From Sphingobacteriales bacterium (GTDB lineage: Bacteria > Bacteroidota > Bacteroidia > Sphingobacteriales > Sphingobacteriaceae), in NCBI GenBank assembly GCA_025353765.1, contig JANXOD010000008.1, positions 62,001 to 126,000 of the forward strand: 64,000 nucleotides of DNA, in the 5' to 3' direction. Positions 7,301 through 15,483 of this stretch are shown piece by piece. The position numbers and the translations under genes were made by a program. Under the pieces are notes generated by a model. That model did no database searches. It was not told the DNA's origin and saw only the letters and a list, made by a program, of their open reading frames with translations. Every line of letters begins with the position of its first letter. Within the stretch, counting starts at the first letter, position 1.

Positions 7301-8675
7301 TTCATTTGGATTTTTACCAATGGCGTTTTCCACTGGTTCAGGTGCTGAAGTACAAAAGCCTTTAGCAACTGTTGTAATTGGAGGATTGATAACGGCAACT
7401 TTTTTAACATTGGTTGTGCTTCCATTGCTCTACATTATTTTTTCATCAAAAAGAAAAAAGAAAATGAAACCTCTTGCAGCTATTGTATCAATTTCTGTTT
7501 TGCTATTATTCTCCGATGTTGTGAATGCACAGCAGACCCCTGTAAAAAGAATAAGTATCAACGAAGCAATTGCATTAACAAGAAGTAACCTGCAATACGA
7601 TATAAATAACCAGCAGATAAATAAAGGCAAGGCTCAGATAAAAACGGCAACAGCATTGCCTAAAACGGGTGTATTTGCAGAGAATGAAGATTTAAGACCA
7701 AGTGATAACAAAGGTCTTTTAAAGATTGGTGTATCGCAAAGTATTGCATGGCCGGGTTTATACAAATCTCAAAAGAATTTGTACAACGAACAGTTGAAAT
7801 ATTACCAGGTTAATGCGGCGGCCATTGATATGAATATTAAAAAAGATGTCCGTACAGTTTATTACCAGCTTTGGTATCTGCAGGATAAACAGCAATTATT
7901 CCATCGCTTAGATAGTATTTATAAATCGCTTAATAATGCAACAAAGTTAAAAGTAAAGACAGGTGATAGTCCAGGATTAGACAGCATTGCTGCTAATGTA
8001 CGGATGAGTGAACTACAGGCATTACTGCAACAAATTGATAAACAGATTCAGATAGAACAGCAATCATTAATGCAATTACTCAATACAACAGAATTAATGT
8101 TGCCTGTATTGCTGCCGCTTGAAAAAATGCCTATGCCAGTGGCTGCCAGTGACAGTACACATCCCTTATTGGCTTTACAATCGCAAAACATAAATATTGC
8201 CAATGCTGGTATTTCAGTAATTAAAAATGAAAATAAGCCCGAGTTCTCAGGCCGCTTCTTCACTCAGCGATTATATGGTGTAAAAGACCCTTTCACTGGT
8301 TTTTCAGTATCGGCAGTTTTTTCGCTTTTTGGTGCCAATGCTTACTCAAATAAAGTAAAAGTAGCACAGGCAGAAATGGCAGTTCAGCAAAAGCAATATG
8401 AATATGATAAACAGGTATTCACTACCCGGCGAATACAATTACAGCAGGAAGTGGAGAAAAACAATAGTCTTTTAGCTTTTTACGAAACAGCAGGATTGAA
8501 GCAGGCTGAAGAAATTATAAAAGCAGCTTCACTTGCATATCGTGCAGGTGAAATAAGCTTTGCTGAGCTTTCTCAGTTTTTAACCCAAGCTATAGAAATT
8601 CAAAAGAATTATTTAGAAAACATGAATGGGTATAATCAATCAGTCATTCAATATTATTATTACATTAATAAATAA
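4356..8675 (+). CDS. CzcA-type RND metal efflux pump fused to a TolC-like outer membrane channel
   Basis: This 1439-residue protein joins two parts of a tripartite efflux system. Residues 1 to about 1030 form a full heavy-metal RND pump with two large periplasmic loops. In TM4 the motif DFGLIVDGAVIIVE places D400, D406 and E413 almost exactly where CzcA has D402, D408 and E415, which favours divalent cations (Co, Zn, Cd, Ni) over Cu/Ag. From about residue 1037 (in-frame ATG at 7464) a second signal-like segment (KPLAAIVSISVLLLFSD, then VNAQQ) leads into a 400-residue outer membrane factor of the CusC/TolC type. Such fusions are known in Bacteroidota. The adaptor gene follows after 6 bases. 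Confidence 0.9.
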   Translation: MLNKIIHFSIKNKLIIAVMTLALIIWGLWSASKLPVDALPDVTNNQVQVITRAPTLAAQEVEQFITFPVERALSNIQGIDEMRSFSRFGLSVITIVFKEDIDIYFARQLIAEKLKTAEQQIPKGMGTPEMGPVTTGLGEIYQYVIHPKKGSKQKYSAMDLRTMQDWIVGRQLTGIPGVAEVTGFGGISKQYEVAVNPERLKAMNVTIPEIFTALEKNNENTGGAYIDRKPNAYFIRGVGLVKSFADIEQIVIKQQSGIPVLIRDVATVQYGSPPRYGAMTYNGKKEVVGGIVLMMKGANSASVVELVKERMITVQKSLPEDVEIEAFLDRTNLIDRAINTVKTNLVEGALIVILVLVLFLGNFRAGLIVASAIPLSLLFALALMNLFGVSANLMSLGAIDFGLIVDGAVIIVEATLHFLGTKKLTDKLTQLQMDEAVEGSAGKMMSSAAFGQIIILIVYLPILSLQGVEGKMFRPMAETVAFAILGALILSLTYIPMMSALFLSKNINQKRNFSDRIMDFFQRGYSPLLKGAIKIKYAVVGIAVGLLIISLIIFKNMGGEFIPTLEEGDYAVEFVLPQGSSLSQTTETVMMAERMLLKFPEVKMVVGKTGAADIATDPMPPEASDLIVILKPKKEWTTNKDFYALSDIIRDKLSTIPGVIAEPSQPIQMHFNELMTGIRQDVAIKIFGENLDSLIAYADKVAKIIRPIEGITQPQVERVDGLPQITIEYDRAKIAGYGLNIEDINHIISTAFAGEEAGVVFENERKFDLIVRLDSAHRTTLNDVRDLYIPLSNGTQIPLSQVANVSFKTGPAQISRESGKRRIYVSFNVTGRDVANVVKEAQQKLNEKIKLPTGYYYTYGGTFENLQKASARLMIVVPLALLLIFFMLYITFSSIKKAALIFTAIPMSAIGGVFALLIRGMPFSISAGVGFIALFGVAVLNGIVLISTFNQLEKDGMNNIVQRVLEGTKIRLRPVLMTAAVASFGFLPMAFSTGSGAEVQKPLATVVIGGLITATFLTLVVLPLLYIIFSSKRKKKMKPLAAIVSISVLLLFSDVVNAQQTPVKRISINEAIALTRSNLQYDINNQQINKGKAQIKTATALPKTGVFAENEDLRPSDNKGLLKIGVSQSIAWPGLYKSQKNLYNEQLKYYQVNAAAIDMNIKKDVRTVYYQLWYLQDKQQLFHRLDSIYKSLNNATKLKVKTGDSPGLDSIAANVRMSELQALLQQIDKQIQIEQQSLMQLLNTTELMLPVLLPLEKMPMPVAASDSTHPLLALQSQNINIANAGISVIKNENKPEFSGRFFTQRLYGVKDPFTGFSVSAVFSLFGANAYSNKVKVAQAEMAVQQKQYEYDKQVFTTRRIQLQQEVEKNNSLLAFYETAGLKQAEEIIKAASLAYRAGEISFAELSQFLTQAIEIQKNYLENMNGYNQSVIQYYYYINK

Positions 8676-8681
8676 AAACAA

Positions 8682-9929
8682 ATGAAGCAATTATTAATAA
8701 TAGCAATTATTTTCGCCAGCCTATTTTCTTTTGTTTCCTGTGGGAACAATGGCAATGCAGAATCTGCTAAAACCGAAGCCATTAAACCAGATGAAAAAAG
8801 TGAAAATGAAAACCCGAATTTAGCTACACTTACAGATGATCAGGTAAAAAGTATAGGTATTGAATTAGATCTCCTTGAAGAAAAACAATTAACAACATCA
8901 CTCAAAACAAATGGTGTGCTGAAAGTGCCTAATCAAAACAAAGCCAGTGTAAACTCTATCTATAATGGTATTGTAAAGTCCCTGCTAGTGCAACCCGGTA
9001 ATACTGTAAGGAGAGGGCAAACGATTGCCACGATTGCCAATCCTGAATTTATACAGGCACAAAGTCAGTATCTCAGTATAAGTGCAAAAATTAGTCTTGC
9101 AGAGCTGGAAGTGAAAAGGCAAAAGGAATTAAATGCAGGTAATGCTGGGGCATTAAAAAATTTACAGTCTGCCGAAACTGAATTAAGAACATTGCGTACA
9201 GCAAAATCTACATTGCAGCAGCAGATACAGTTGATGGGCATCAATCCATCTATGCTCTCAAATGGTAAATTAGTTTCTGTATTATCTGTTGCAAGCCCCA
9301 TCAGCGGTGTGGTTAGTAATGTAATGGTAAAAATGGGTAGTTATGTAGATGTAACCACTGCAATTGCAGAAATAGTTGACAACAGCCAGTTGCACCTTGA
9401 TTTGTTTGTGTATGAAAAAGATTTACCCAAGCTAAAGAATAATCAAACCATTCATTTTACAGTTACCAATAATCCTGGTAAGGAATATGATGCACAGATT
9501 TATTCTTTGGGTTCATCTTTTGAAGGCGAGAGCAAGGCTATTACTGTACATGCAATGGTGAAGGGAGATAAAAAAGACTTGATTGACGGCATGAATGTAA
9601 CTGCTGCTATCAGCTTAAATGAGGCAACGGCACCTGCTGTACCTAACGATGCTATTGTAACAGTAGCCGGAAAGGATTACATTTTTGTTTTGTTAGATGC
9701 TGAGACCAACCATCCAGATAACAAAGACAGTGTAAAGCATAAGACTAATGATAAACAAACGACTGATGAAAAGGAAATGACATTTGAACGGATTGCAGTA
9801 GCAAAAGGAACTAGTGATGTAGGCTTTACAGAAATTACCTTGCTTAAAGAAATTCCTAAGGGGGCAAAGATTGTTACTAAAGGTGCATTCTTTGTTTCAG
9901 CTAAGATGACGAATATTGAAGAAGAATAA
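8682..9929 (+). CDS. Efflux RND periplasmic adaptor subunit (CzcB/CusB-like)
   Basis: A 415-residue membrane fusion protein linking the RND pump to the outer membrane channel. It begins with a lipoprotein signal (hydrophobic run then FVSCGN, lipobox Cys near residue 20). A lipoyl-like/barrel-sandwich half (VNSIYNGIVKSLLVQPGNTVRRGQ), a helical hairpin around residues 120-180, the second barrel half (VLSVASPISGVVSNVMVKMG) and a beta-barrel follow. An acidic/His insert near residues 345-365 (ETNHPDNKDSVKHK) may touch metal. It belongs to one operon with the pump. Confidence 0.9.
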   Translation: MKQLLIIAIIFASLFSFVSCGNNGNAESAKTEAIKPDEKSENENPNLATLTDDQVKSIGIELDLLEEKQLTTSLKTNGVLKVPNQNKASVNSIYNGIVKSLLVQPGNTVRRGQTIATIANPEFIQAQSQYLSISAKISLAELEVKRQKELNAGNAGALKNLQSAETELRTLRTAKSTLQQQIQLMGINPSMLSNGKLVSVLSVASPISGVVSNVMVKMGSYVDVTTAIAEIVDNSQLHLDLFVYEKDLPKLKNNQTIHFTVTNNPGKEYDAQIYSLGSSFEGESKAITVHAMVKGDKKDLIDGMNVTAAISLNEATAPAVPNDAIVTVAGKDYIFVLLDAETNHPDNKDSVKHKTNDKQTTDEKEMTFERIAVAKGTSDVGFTEITLLKEIPKGAKIVTKGAFFVSAKMTNIEEE

Positions 9930-10027
9930 TTATAAAGAAGACGTTATCATTCTTATCCCAAAAATTGTTTTATTCTCTTTAATGCTAGTATATAAATGTT
10001 TATAGAGAGTTCAGATCGGCTTTCGTT

Positions 10028-10264
10028 ATGAATGGTAGTTTAAAAAGCACGTATAAAATGAAAGGTTTAGTAAATGTATATATTGGCATATGCATGTTGG
10101 CTTTAGCTTTAAAGTACATTATCAAGTTTGTACAAACTTTAGTGAACAAAAAAGCTACAGAACACAATCATAAACACGAACATGATATTGCACATGCTAT
10201 AAAATTTATCATTCTAATCATCATAGCTTTATTAATCATATTCGGCGCAAATAATAACAATTAA
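10028..10264 (+). CDS. Hypothetical small membrane protein, His-rich
   Basis: A 78-residue protein with two predicted membrane helices (about residues 14-36 and 53-74) joined by a His-rich loop (TEHNHKHEHDIAH). A second possible start is the Met at residue 11. No family recognised. The His-rich loop and its place between an efflux adaptor and a NicO-like transporter suggest a metal-binding accessory to transport. Confidence 0.6.
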   Translation: MNGSLKSTYKMKGLVNVYIGICMLALALKYIIKFVQTLVNKKATEHNHKHEHDIAHAIKFIILIIIALLIIFGANNNN

Positions 10265-10282
10265 TTTTCCAATAGAGATAGT

Positions 10283-10897
10283 ATGAGTCAAATATTAATA
10301 GGTAGTATTTTATTGAGCTTACTTCATGCAGTGATACCAAGTCACTGGTTACCTATTATTTCTATTGGCAAAAAAGATAATTGGACGATACAGGAAGTTA
10401 CACAAGTAACATTCTTATCAGGTTTGGCACATGCCTTAAGTACAATAATCATAGGAGTTATTTTAGGTTTATTGGGCTTGCAGTTGTCACAAAAAATTCA
10501 ATACTTTACCCATTTTATTGCTCCCACTACACTTATTGTATTGGGCATGTTTTTTATTTATCAACACCACAGACATAAACATTTCCATTTGCACCAAACA
10601 TCCAAGCCATCATTATCAAAACCAAAACTCATAATGGCTTTAGTTGTAGCAATGTTTCTTTCCCCCTGTCTTGAAATTGAAGCCTACTTTTTAATGGCAG
10701 GTACAAAAGGCTGGTGGGCAGTAGCAATTATTGCAAGCTTGTATCTTTTTATATCAGTTACAGGCATGGTAGTATGGGTAAGGCTTGCTTACAAAGGAAT
10801 ATTAAAACTTAACTGGCATTCATTAGAGCATAAGGCAGGCATCATTACAGGGTGGACATTAATTATAACAGGTATCATTTCATTTTTTATTTCATAA
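10283..10897 (+). CDS. NicO/UreH-like membrane transporter, putative metal exporter
   Basis: A 204-residue polytopic protein with about six membrane helices. Near the N terminus it has LLHAVIPSHWLPI in TM1 and LAHALSTIIIGVILG in the next helix. Paired His motifs of this sort recall NicO/RcnA and UreH-type metal transporters, although the exact NicO motif is not present. A His-rich loop (HHRHKHFHLH) near residue 97 faces one side of the membrane. Eight bases before the Zn/Cd-type ATPase gene, it is likely co-transcribed with it. Substrate unknown; Ni, Co or Zn would fit. Confidence 0.6.
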   Translation: MSQILIGSILLSLLHAVIPSHWLPIISIGKKDNWTIQEVTQVTFLSGLAHALSTIIIGVILGLLGLQLSQKIQYFTHFIAPTTLIVLGMFFIYQHHRHKHFHLHQTSKPSLSKPKLIMALVVAMFLSPCLEIEAYFLMAGTKGWWAVAIIASLYLFISVTGMVVWVRLAYKGILKLNWHSLEHKAGIITGWTLIITGIISFFIS

Positions 10898-10904
10898 GAC
10901 AAAC

Positions 10905-12902
10905 ATGAGTAATTTACAAAAAAATAAACACAGAGATTGTTGTAGTACAGATGATAAAAAGCCATTACTACAACATGAAACGCATACGGATAATAACGAC
11001 CATGAGCATAGCGATGATGATGGGCATGATCATGGCAGCGGAGAAGAAGCTGGCTGGAAAAGCCATTGGCCTTTATTACTATCGCTTGTAATATTGACGG
11101 TAATGCTAACGCTGGAATTTGGATTTAAATACAAACCACATTTTCTTATTGATTTAATCATTTTTATTGGTGCTTATTTGTTGGCAGGGTATAATGTATT
11201 GAAGCTTGCTTTCCGAAAAGCCATACGATTTGATTTTTTCAATGAGTTCTTTTTAATGAGTGTAGCAACAATTGGTGCCTTTGCAATTGGTTCCTATAGT
11301 GAGGGGGTAGCAGTAATGGTTTTCTATTCTATTGGCGAATGGTTTCAGGATTCGGCAGTAAGTAAAGCAAAAAGGAGTATTAAAGCACTACTTGATATTA
11401 GGCCTGATGCAGTAACTGTATTAAGAAATGGTGCAGCCACAGTAATTCACCCAAATGAAATTCAAATTGATGAAATAATACAAGTGAAGCCAGGTGAAAA
11501 AGTTGCATTGGATGGAAAACTAAATTCTGATGCAGCCACCTTCAACACGGCAGCACTAACAGGCGAGAGTAAACCCGATACAAAAAGAAAAGGCGAAGCG
11601 GTTTTTGCAGGTATGATTAACCTTGATAAAGTTTCAGAAGTAAAAGTAACATCCTTATTCAAGGATAGTAAATTGAGCAAGATATTAGAAATGGTGCAGG
11701 ATGCTACTGCACGTAAATCTCAAACGCAGTTATTCATTAGCAAATTTGCAAAAATTTATACCCCAATAGTTTTTGTGCTGGCTTTGACAGTTTGTTTAGT
11801 TCCGTATTTTTTTGTTGATAATTATACTTTTAGTACATGGTTTTACAGGGCATTAGTTTTCTTAGTCATTAGCTGCCCTTGTGCATTGGTAGTATCTATC
11901 CCATTAGGATATTTTGGCGGCATTGGTTTAGCATCAAAAAATGGAATATTATTTAAGGGTTCTAACTTTTTAGATGTAGTTACAAAAGTGAACACTATCA
12001 TAATGGATAAAACAGGAACACTTACAAAAGGAGTTTTTAAAGTGCAGGAAATAGTAGCAAAAGATATTGACGAAAAAGAGTTGGTTAAATTAACCGCAGC
12101 TATTGAAAGTCAATCAACTCACCCAATAGCAAAGGCAGTAACTGAATATGCAGGAGATATTATTAAGGGTGTGAAGATTGAAAATGTAGAAGAAGTTTCA
12201 GGACACGGTTTAAAAGGAACGGTAGAGGGAAAGACCCTGATAGTAGGTAATATAAAATTGATGAAGAAATTCAATATTAACTTTCCATTAGAAATAGAAA
12301 ACATTGTAGATACAATAGTGGTCGTGGCAGTAAATGATAAATATGCAGGCTACATAACCATTGCAGATGAAATTAAGGAAGATTCAAAGCAGGCAATTAA
12401 AGAAATGCACAAGCTCAATATCCAAATGGTTATGTTGTCTGGAGATAAACAAGCTGTAGTTGATAAAGTAGCAAAACAATTAGGTATTGATAATGCCTAC
12501 GGCGATTTATTACCTGAAGGCAAGGTAGAAAAAGTGAAGGCTTTAAAAAACCAAGGAAGGTCAATTGCTTTCGTAGGCGATGGCGTAAATGATGCTCCAG
12601 TAGTAGCTTTGGCAGATGCAGGTATTGCGATGGGTGGTTTAGGTAGTGATGCGACAATTGAAACAGCCGATATCGTAATACAAAATGATCAGCCTTCAAA
12701 AATTGTTGCTGCCATTAAGATTGGGAAAATAACAAAAAACATTGTTTGGCAAAATATTATCATGGCGATGATTATAAAAGCAATTGTATTAATACTTGGA
12801 GCAGGTGGTATAGCTACCTTATGGGAGGCTGTGATTGCTGATGTGGGGGTTGCTCTGTTGGCAATTTTGAATGCGGTTAGAATTCAAAAAATAAAAATAT
12901 AG
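10905..12902 (+). CDS. P1B-type heavy metal ATPase, Zn/Cd/Pb class
   Basis: A 665-residue ATP-driven exporter of soft divalent metals in the inner membrane. The N terminus has no HMA domain but a CC pair (RDCCST) and a His/Asp-rich stretch (residues 24-47) that could bind Zn. Typical parts follow in order: actuator TGES near residue 222, membrane motif SCPCALVVS with C324-P325-C326, phosphorylation site DKTGTLTKG with D368, the nucleotide-binding HP in STHPIAKAV, and GDGVNDAPVVALADAGIAMG. CPC together with the general layout fits the ZntA/CadA group. Confidence 0.92.
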   Translation: MSNLQKNKHRDCCSTDDKKPLLQHETHTDNNDHEHSDDDGHDHGSGEEAGWKSHWPLLLSLVILTVMLTLEFGFKYKPHFLIDLIIFIGAYLLAGYNVLKLAFRKAIRFDFFNEFFLMSVATIGAFAIGSYSEGVAVMVFYSIGEWFQDSAVSKAKRSIKALLDIRPDAVTVLRNGAATVIHPNEIQIDEIIQVKPGEKVALDGKLNSDAATFNTAALTGESKPDTKRKGEAVFAGMINLDKVSEVKVTSLFKDSKLSKILEMVQDATARKSQTQLFISKFAKIYTPIVFVLALTVCLVPYFFVDNYTFSTWFYRALVFLVISCPCALVVSIPLGYFGGIGLASKNGILFKGSNFLDVVTKVNTIIMDKTGTLTKGVFKVQEIVAKDIDEKELVKLTAAIESQSTHPIAKAVTEYAGDIIKGVKIENVEEVSGHGLKGTVEGKTLIVGNIKLMKKFNINFPLEIENIVDTIVVVAVNDKYAGYITIADEIKEDSKQAIKEMHKLNIQMVMLSGDKQAVVDKVAKQLGIDNAYGDLLPEGKVEKVKALKNQGRSIAFVGDGVNDAPVVALADAGIAMGGLGSDATIETADIVIQNDQPSKIVAAIKIGKITKNIVWQNIIMAMIIKAIVLILGAGGIATLWEAVIADVGVALLAILNAVRIQKIKI

Positions 12903-13019
12903 CGCAAGAGATCCTTTTATAACTTCCCACTTGATTAACATCCTAGTCAGCTTTTGTTAGAGCATGGATACATAATATTTTAAATAATTGTAGTTAAATA
13001 CTTACAAATATTAATCCGA

Positions 13020-13580
13020 ATGAAATTTTACATAAAAAACATGGTTTGCAGCCGTTGCAAAATGGTGGTAAAAGCAGTCCTTGAAAATCAAAAGCTGCTA
13101 CCCTTATCAATAGAGTTGGGTGAAGTTGAGGTTGAAGGCAGCTTATCAAAAGAACAATTACTGCAATTAGACAATTCATTAAAAGCATTAGGCTTCGAAC
13201 TGATAGACAACAAAAAAAGCCAAACTATTGAAAAAATAAAAAATGCTATTGTAACATTGGTGCATCATTCCGACTATGAAATAAAAACCAGTCTTTCCGC
13301 ATTTATCACTTCACAACTACACCAGGATTATAATTATTTAAGTAACCTTTTTTCAGAAGTGGAAGGCACAACAATTGAAAAATATTTTATTGCACACAAA
13401 ATTGAAAAAGTAAAAGAGTTGCTAGTGTACAATGAATTGACATTATCAGAAATTGCCAATCAATTAGGGTACAGTAGTGTAGCCTACCTCTCCAATCAGT
13501 TTAAGAAAATAACCGGACTTACACCATCCCATTTTAAGTCGCTGAGAGAACACAAACGTAAGAACATAGAAGAACTGTAA
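13020..13580 (+). CDS. AraC-family regulator with HMA-like N-terminal domain
   Basis: A 186-residue protein with an AraC-type helix-turn-helix at the C terminus (LTLSEIANQLGYSSVAYLSNQFKKITGLTPS, here seen near residues 139-170). Residues 1-65 look like a heavy-metal-associated ferredoxin fold: KNMVCSRCKMVV carries the CxxC ligand pair and LKALGFEL matches its end. This makes a compact one-component metal sensor. It lies just upstream of an HMA membrane protein whose promoter has an inverted repeat in place of the -33 box, which would suit an activator. The metal (Cu, Zn or other) is not settled. Confidence 0.82.
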   Translation: MKFYIKNMVCSRCKMVVKAVLENQKLLPLSIELGEVEVEGSLSKEQLLQLDNSLKALGFELIDNKKSQTIEKIKNAIVTLVHHSDYEIKTSLSAFITSQLHQDYNYLSNLFSEVEGTTIEKYFIAHKIEKVKELLVYNELTLSEIANQLGYSSVAYLSNQFKKITGLTPSHFKSLREHKRKNIEEL

Positions 13581-13617
13581 ATCTTACAAATGATATCTAA
13601 AATTCTATAACAAGTAG

Positions 13618-13640
13618 GGGTGGCACCCAAACTATCTTTG
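13618..13640 (+). promoter_or_regulatory. Activator-type promoter with GGGTGGCACCC operator
   Basis: A TATCTTTG box at 13633-13640 matches the -7 consensus, but no TTG stands at -33. Instead the palindrome GGGTGGCACCC (13618-13628) ends 4 bases before the box. This looks like a site for an activator, most simply the AraC-HMA protein encoded just upstream. The target gene starts at 13657. Confidence 0.5.
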
Positions 13641-13656
13641 TGTCAAAGAAAATACA

Positions 13657-14370
13657 ATGACACATACATATAAAGTTACCGGAATGACTTGTGGCGGTTG
13701 TGAAGCAAAAGTAAAAAGCAGTTTGCTTATGCTACCAAATGTTACTAACGTAGAAGTTTCCAAAGATAGCAACACAGCCACTATTACTATGGATAAGCAT
13801 ATTCCCCTTTCTACCTTTCAAAATGCGTTAGATAAAAAATATTTAATTATTGCAGAAGAACATAACGAAACAGCAGAGCAGGCAAAAAGTTGGTTAGGTA
13901 CATACAAACCCATTCTATTGATTTTTGGCTACGTCACGACCATTGCCATTATTGCGGCTACAAGGCATAGTACTGTTGATTGGATGCACGGAATGAATGT
14001 TTTTATGGCAGGCTTCTTTCTCACTTTTTCATTCTTTAAAATGCTTGACTTAAAAGGCTTTGCTGATAGTTATGCTATGTATGATATTGTGGCAAAAAAA
14101 GTAAAGGCATGGGGTTATATTTATGCCCTTATAGAGTTGGCTTTAGGAATAGCCTATGCAACTGGCTTTCAGCCCTTGCTTACTAATATGGTAACATTTA
14201 TAGTAATGACCATCAGCATTACAGGTGTATTGCAAAGTGTATTTAACAAGCGTAAAATACAGTGTGCTTGTTTAGGAGCAGTTTTCAACTTGCCTATGAG
14301 TACTGTTACCATTATAGAAGATGCACTAATGATAACAATGAGTGCAGGTATGATATTTGCCATAACTTAA
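13657..14370 (+). CDS. HMA domain protein with MauE/DoxX-like membrane region
   Basis: A 237-residue protein. Residues 1-65 are a classical heavy-metal-associated domain with MTCGGCEAKV (CxxC near residues 11-14). Residues 88-235 form about four membrane helices resembling the MauE/DoxX family, including MHGMNVFMAGFFLTFSFFKMLDLKGFADSYAMYD. A Cys pair in RKIQCACLGAVFNLP near residue 205 may form part of the metal path. Likely a membrane metal acceptor or carrier induced by the upstream regulator. Confidence 0.8.
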   Translation: MTHTYKVTGMTCGGCEAKVKSSLLMLPNVTNVEVSKDSNTATITMDKHIPLSTFQNALDKKYLIIAEEHNETAEQAKSWLGTYKPILLIFGYVTTIAIIAATRHSTVDWMHGMNVFMAGFFLTFSFFKMLDLKGFADSYAMYDIVAKKVKAWGYIYALIELALGIAYATGFQPLLTNMVTFIVMTISITGVLQSVFNKRKIQCACLGAVFNLPMSTVTIIEDALMITMSAGMIFAIT

Positions 14371-14419
14371 GCATGTAGTTCTAGTATTTTTTAATAATTG
14401 TATATTTACAACACCATAA

Positions 14420-14866
14420 ATGAGTAAAGCAATTTCCATACAACTAAAAGCAGCCTCTCTGCTCATCATATTCAGTCTGAATATGTTTATCGGTTTTGCA
14501 TGTATTTTAGGTGTGGATATGGGCTTTAACACACAGCAGCATCACGAAGAAGAAGCAACAGAAATGCATGTTCATGCCAATGGCAAAAAGCACCATCACA
14601 AAAAAGCAGAACACAAGCATCCGGATGAGGATAAGAAAGGCGATTGTTGCAATGATAAAGTGATAAAAATTTCACAAGCCGATAAAGCCATTCCACAGAT
14701 AACCAAACGCATAATTCCCATTTTTTTTACCGCATTTGTTGCAACATACTATAACATCAATATTTTTTGTCCTTCACAGGCAAGTACTTCAAATAAATAC
14801 TTTGTCCGTGGACATCATCCACCCATTCCCGACATCCGCATAGCTATCCAGAGTTTTCAGATATGA
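14420..14866 (+). CDS. His-rich exported metal-binding protein (HYC_CC_PP-like)
   Basis: A 148-residue protein with an N-terminal hydrophobic signal or anchor (ASLLIIFSLNMFIGFACILG) and a long His/Glu/Lys-rich stretch (residues 40-75). A CC motif follows in KKGDCCNDKV, and the C-terminal region contains HHPPIPD. This combination resembles the small family named for its His-Tyr-Cys, Cys-Cys and Pro-Pro motifs, found near copper genes in Bacteroidota. It is probably a periplasmic metal buffer; the family assignment is tentative. Confidence 0.6.
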   Translation: MSKAISIQLKAASLLIIFSLNMFIGFACILGVDMGFNTQQHHEEEATEMHVHANGKKHHHKKAEHKHPDEDKKGDCCNDKVIKISQADKAIPQITKRIIPIFFTAFVATYYNINIFCPSQASTSNKYFVRGHHPPIPDIRIAIQSFQI

Positions 14867-14941
14867 TTTGATTTTATGTTTTCAGCGTGAAGGGTATTAC
14901 TATGCCCATAACTATTGTATTCAACATAAAAATTAAATAAG

Positions 14942-15415
14942 ATGAAAAAAATATTTTTAATGCTTGCGTTATTCGCAACAGCATTCGTTCAAAACAGCTT
15001 TGCACAGGATAGTACAAAAACGCAACCTGCACAATTACTCAACACTTACTATAAACTCAAAGATGCTTTAGTAAGCAGCAACGCAATATCGGCTGCAGTC
15101 CATGCAGAAGAATTAGTAAAAATCATTAACGGCACAGATAAAGAAACCATAAATGATGACGCTAAGGCAAACTTGATAAAAGATGCAGGTGCTATTTGCC
15201 AATCAAAAGACATTAAACTTCAAAGGGAAAAGTTTGCAACCTTATCAAACAATATGTTTGAATTGGCTAAAACCATAAAGCTCTCTGCCAACCCCATTTA
15301 CCAGCAATATTGTCCCATGAAAAAAGCATCATGGTTAAGCAATGATAAGGCAATCAAAAATCCGTATTACGGAAGTATGATGCTTACTTGTGGTAGTGTA
15401 AAAACAACTTTATAA
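14942..15415 (+). CDS. DUF3347 periplasmic protein
   Basis: A 157-residue exported protein with a cleavable signal peptide (ending SFAQD near residue 22) and one DUF3347 domain. The domain core shows LLNTYYKLKDAL at the start and QYCPM, WLS and IKNPYYGSMMLTCG towards the end. Conserved Cys and Met in those motifs are thought to bind Cu or other soft metals; the same domain occurs fused to CusB-like adaptors. It is followed by a second, lipid-anchored DUF3347 gene. Confidence 0.82.
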   Translation: MKKIFLMLALFATAFVQNSFAQDSTKTQPAQLLNTYYKLKDALVSSNAISAAVHAEELVKIINGTDKETINDDAKANLIKDAGAICQSKDIKLQREKFATLSNNMFELAKTIKLSANPIYQQYCPMKKASWLSNDKAIKNPYYGSMMLTCGSVKTTL

Positions 15416-15483
15416 TTTATTCACTTGCTTACAGCCCTTTTATTTTATGAAGGGCTAATGGCATTATTTTAAACAAACTGAAA

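Noticed and set aside
4356-8675. CusA (Cu/Ag) assignment for the RND pump
   Set aside because: The TM4 acidic motif matches CzcA-type divalent metal pumps rather than the Met-based CusA pattern.
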